NCBI GenBank assembly: GCA_015061115.1
Contig: SUXE01000005.1
Location: 1 to 64,000, forward strand
Reading direction: 5' to 3'
Length of the DNA stretch: 64,000 nucleotides
Source of the DNA: Bacteroidales bacterium
Lineage (GTDB): Bacteria; Bacteroidota; Bacteroidia; Bacteroidales; Paludibacteraceae
Shown here: in pieces, positions 61,329 to 64,000 of the stretch
Numbering within the stretch: position 1 is the stretch's first letter
How the letters are laid out: every line of letters starts with the position of its first letter
Position numbers and translations under genes: made by a program
Notes under the pieces: model-generated
What the model was told of the DNA's origin: nothing
Seen by the model: only the letters and a program-made list of their open reading frames with translations
Databases searched by the model: none

Positions 61329-63098
61329 TTAATTTTCTATTTTCCATTCCACAGACTTTTGATAGTCTCTGAACATTTTTGAGTATGCACCATTCTGGGA
61401 CACAAGTTGTTGATGCTTGCCGTTTTCGATGATTTTGCCATCTTTTAATACATAGATTTGATCGCAATCCACTACTGTAGAAAGACGGTGTGCTATCTTG
61501 ATTACTGTTTTCCCTTTGGATATCTCGTTGAATGCCTTCAACACTTTTTCCTCGTTTTCTGGATCTGCGAATGCGGTCGCTTCGTCGAGTATGAGAATAG
61601 GGGAGTTTCTCAGCATAGTGCGTGCGATGGCGATACGTTGTTGCTCGCCTCCACTTAGATATGTCCCTTTGCTACCGATTACCGTGTTTACACCATTAGG
61701 GAGTTTTGCAATGATGTCGGCACATTGAGCACGTTCGAGAACCTTCATGATTTCTTGATCAGAAGCGTTTGGTTTGGCGATGCGGACATTATCCATGATG
61801 GAAGTTTTCAGAAGTTTGCTGTCTTGGAAAACAAATGATACTATTTCAGACAGCTTTGCCTGTGGAATGTTGCGTACATCAACTCCACCGATTAGTATTT
61901 TGCCCTCTGTGACATCCCAGAATCTGGATACTAAACTTGCCAATGTTGTTTTTCCTCCGCCGGATGGTCCAACGAATGCGATCTGTGAACCTGCAGTGAT
62001 ATTTATAGAAATTCCGTCAACTGCTTTTTTTGTCGCACCGTTATATTGGAAAGAGACATTTTGAAATTCGACGGAATTGTCTTTAGGCATCTGTGGAGTT
62101 TCAGTTTCTTTTGTTTCGGCTACATCAAGCACGGAATCTATTCTTGAAAATGCAGTGCTTACAATCATTCCTGCTTCCGATGAATACATCAACTTGTTGA
62201 GTGTCACTGCGATGATGGGAGTGAAAATAATGTAGAACATTATATTTGTAAGCAGTTCATGATCAGCTACAGTCACATTGTGATAGAGAGCGACGGCAAT
62301 CAATATGGCAAAAGAAGCGTTTATTACGATGGTGAACGAAGTCATTGGCACACGGAATTGTTGAGTGTAGCTTATTGTGAATTTGGCGTAATCGTCGATG
62401 GCTTTTTTGAGTTTTTTGAACGAGAACACCGATTGTCCGAATGTCTTCACGACAGGAATGCCTCTCACATACTCAACGGCTTCCTTGGTCATGTTTTCGA
62501 GAGCTATGTTGTAAGCCTCCATGTCTTTCTTGAGCCTTGGCCCCACCATAAACGCACCCATGATTAAAAATCCTCCGATGATAGTGGCAAGGCAAAGAAG
62601 ACCTATTTTCCAATCGAAATACATAAGTAGCGCGATCATTGCTATTGGAGTCGCCACAGCCACTGTACGGTCTGGAACTATGTGTTCGAGATAATTGTCC
62701 ATCGAAGCGGTAGAGTCGATTATAATCTTTCGGATTTTGCCACTGCCTTCAGTCTCTATGTGTCCCAATGGCAGACGCATCACTTTCGCTACGCAACTTT
62801 TGCGGATGTTGGCGACGGTGCGGAATCCACCTATATGTGAACACGCCAACGCACAGAAATACACACACATAGCGTTGATCGCGTATTTCACAGCTGTCAT
62901 TCCGTATTCTTCGATGTTGGTGGCTTTTGAATAGTCGGGCATGACTGAAAGCACCTCGTCGATTATTTTCCAGATATACACAAACGGCATAAGTGCAAGG
63001 CATGCGCTTACAGCCGACAGCACGATAGAACCGATAGTGAAGTATTTGAAACTACCGGCATAATCCATTAGCTTTAGGAGATTATTATTCTCTTTCAT
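61329..63098 (-). CDS. ABC transporter, fused permease/ATPase (exporter fold), first of a pair
   Basis: A 589-residue half-transporter with six membrane segments in about residues 1-320 and a C-terminal ATPase. It has Walker A GPSGGGKTT, Q-loop FVFQDSKLLKTSI, signature LSGGEQQRIAIARTM, Walker B LILDEATAFADPENE and H-loop IAHRLST. The DEATAFADPENE wording is common in IrtA/YbtP-like siderophore uptake systems with exporter fold, a hint but not proof. It is transcribed before the second half-transporter and after the ketopantoate-reductase-like gene. Confidence 0.9.
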   Translation of the reverse strand: MKENNNLLKLMDYAGSFKYFTIGSIVLSAVSACLALMPFVYIWKIIDEVLSVMPDYSKATNIEEYGMTAVKYAINAMCVYFCALACSHIGGFRTVANIRKSCVAKVMRLPLGHIETEGSGKIRKIIIDSTASMDNYLEHIVPDRTVAVATPIAMIALLMYFDWKIGLLCLATIIGGFLIMGAFMVGPRLKKDMEAYNIALENMTKEAVEYVRGIPVVKTFGQSVFSFKKLKKAIDDYAKFTISYTQQFRVPMTSFTIVINASFAILIAVALYHNVTVADHELLTNIMFYIIFTPIIAVTLNKLMYSSEAGMIVSTAFSRIDSVLDVAETKETETPQMPKDNSVEFQNVSFQYNGATKKAVDGISINITAGSQIAFVGPSGGGKTTLASLVSRFWDVTEGKILIGGVDVRNIPQAKLSEIVSFVFQDSKLLKTSIMDNVRIAKPNASDQEIMKVLERAQCADIIAKLPNGVNTVIGSKGTYLSGGEQQRIAIARTMLRNSPILILDEATAFADPENEEKVLKAFNEISKGKTVIKIAHRLSTVVDCDQIYVLKDGKIIENGKHQQLVSQNGAYSKMFRDYQKSVEWKIEN

Positions 63099-63163
63099 TG
63101 TTTTTTATAAGTTTGATAATTTCGTATGTTGTCAGTTTCGTCTTCTATTCAACTTTTTGATGT

Positions 63164-64000
63164 TCAATAGTTTATGTTGTTTTCTTCGGGCATATACTGG
63201 CTTATTTTGTCCCATGTTGGCATGGGGATGCTGTTGTGCTGATGTCTCCATTCTTCAAATTTATGGTGGATGTATATCATCTCTTTTATGCCGTTTTTGC
63301 AATGATCGGCCACCATCAACTGTCCTAAGATGGTTTTGGAAACAATTCTGTATAAGAGGAACATTGCGTATGTTTTTATTCCACCGTTATAAAATTTTTC
63401 CTCGCCTTTAGGCATTGCACATATCCCTGTGCTGTTCAAATATGCGAAACATTCCTTGGTGGCCAGCATGATAGTTTTTATGTCGCGACGTTTGAGCTTC
63501 TTAAGATTGCCGTTGACTTTATAACACATATATCCATACGGCATGACTTCTGCAACGTGGTAGAGGTAGTAGGCGTACATGTTTTCAATTGGTGTTATTT
63601 TGACGTCCTTGGAATTAAAGGCTTTTTGTATAGTCGTGATGTCAATTTCAGAAGCCGCATTGTGTAATCCGCCAACAAACAGTTTTGTGACAGGAAGTCG
63701 TGCCGCAATAGCTTTTGCTCCTTCTCGATGACCGGCAGAATTTTGAAATCCGAAAAGAAGATGTAAATTTGGTCGATTTTCTAATATGCTGTTTTGACAG
63801 AACTCAGCTTCCAAATTGTTGCCGACAAGCACTAAGATGTTAGTATTCAGTTTTTTGAATGTCTCAAGCAATTCTTTTTGCTGTTGCCCCTGCATCACTG
63901 AAAAAGCAATGTCAAAATGTTCATCTGTTGGGGCATTCTCTAAGATCGTAGGATGGTCGATGGTGGTTTTTTGTTGCAGATAATGTCTGACAACAAGACC
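63164..64000 (-). CDS. Ketopantoate reductase-like protein, 5' end outside window
   Basis: Partial coding region: the frame stays open to the right edge of the window, so the N-terminus is missing. The visible part, about 278 residues, begins LVVRHYLQQKTTIDHPTILE. Its FDIAFSVMQGQQQKELLETF then NTNILVLVGNN layout resembles the Rossmann part of ketopantoate reductase/ApbA-like proteins. A helical C-terminal half contains GGIKTYAMFLLYRIVS. A GTG or ATG at 63898/63895 could be mistaken for a start but is internal. It precedes the ABC transporter pair on the same strand and may share an operon. The family call is tentative. Confidence 0.6.
   Translation of the reverse strand, partial: GLVVRHYLQQKTTIDHPTILENAPTDEHFDIAFSVMQGQQQKELLETFKKLNTNILVLVGNNLEAEFCQNSILENRPNLHLLFGFQNSAGHREGAKAIAARLPVTKLFVGGLHNAASEIDITTIQKAFNSKDVKITPIENMYAYYLYHVAEVMPYGYMCYKVNGNLKKLKRRDIKTIMLATKECFAYLNSTGICAMPKGEEKFYNGGIKTYAMFLLYRIVSKTILGQLMVADHCKNGIKEMIYIHHKFEEWRHQHNSIPMPTWDKISQYMPEENNINY

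Noticed and set aside
1-64000. Insertion sequences, prophage genes, tracrRNA or a second CRISPR array
   Set aside because: No transposase, integrase or phage structural gene was recognised. Type V-A needs no tracrRNA, and no anti-repeat was seen outside the array.

Overview
The window reads as a chromosomal segment of a Bacteroidales bacterium (Prevotella-like). The evidence is the Bacteroidetes-type promoter element TAnnTTTG just upstream of most transcription units, type IX secretion cargo tails together with a PorE-like secretion component, DUF4294 and Bacteroidetes-type OmpA/TPR proteins, and few Shine-Dalgarno sequences. No rRNA, transposase or prophage gene was seen.

Layout. 1-3611: dispersed palindromic repeats, dnaB, ung, and a hipB antitoxin gene with its operators followed by only the C-terminal stub of hipA. 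4011-13029: a complete type V-A CRISPR-Cas locus in one orientation (WYL regulator, cas12a, cas4, cas1, cas2, short leader with a promoter, then 38 repeats and 37 spacers, of which 35 are unique). The five genes are spaced or overlapped like a single operon and are more AT-rich than their surroundings. 13179-17276: a small secreted protein and a large GH8 glycoside hydrolase with DUF11 modules and a secretion tail. 17514-21152: FabG-like reductase, LpxL-like acyltransferase, and an ATPase with a nuclease-like C-terminus. 21429-29603: PurF-like amidotransferase, a GLUG-repeat secreted protein, DprA, an AAA_14/DUF4143 ATPase behind a 40-bp iterated palindrome array, and a lipoprotein. 29637-31631: one repeat-rich secreted protein gene split by an in-frame TAG. 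31856-34226: orphan Panacea antitoxin-like protein, a glucosaminidase/LysM protein, a small membrane protein, and four tandem hairpins.

34231-39670 is a compact minus-strand operon (DUF4294, parE, diacylglycerol kinase, cdd, lptB, tsaC/sua5), preceded by rbfA and a LolE/FtsX-like permease. 41508-52143 holds surface and envelope genes (two lipoproteins, a beta-barrel, PorE-like OmpA protein, transglutaminase-like protein), a CoA-transferase and a conserved unknown. 52145-52744 is a minus-strand RNA cluster: a probable SRP RNA followed by four nearly identical tRNA-Thr(TGT) genes. 53165-59645 carries a Na/Pi cotransporter, an ABC-F protein, rlmB, a RluA-family pseudouridine synthase, an O-methyltransferase and an FKBP-like lipoprotein. 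The window ends with a paired ABC exporter and a ketopantoate-reductase-like gene running off the right edge.

How the parts fit: Cas4-Cas1-Cas2 would capture spacers, the array would be transcribed from a promoter about 10 bp before the first repeat, and Cas12a would both process the pre-crRNA (His781, Lys790 and Lys807 are present) and cleave targets (RuvC Asp854, Glu947, Asp1196 are present). The WYL protein, first in the operon, is the obvious candidate regulator. The GH8 enzyme and the GLUG protein carry tails that the PorE-type secretion machinery would recognise.
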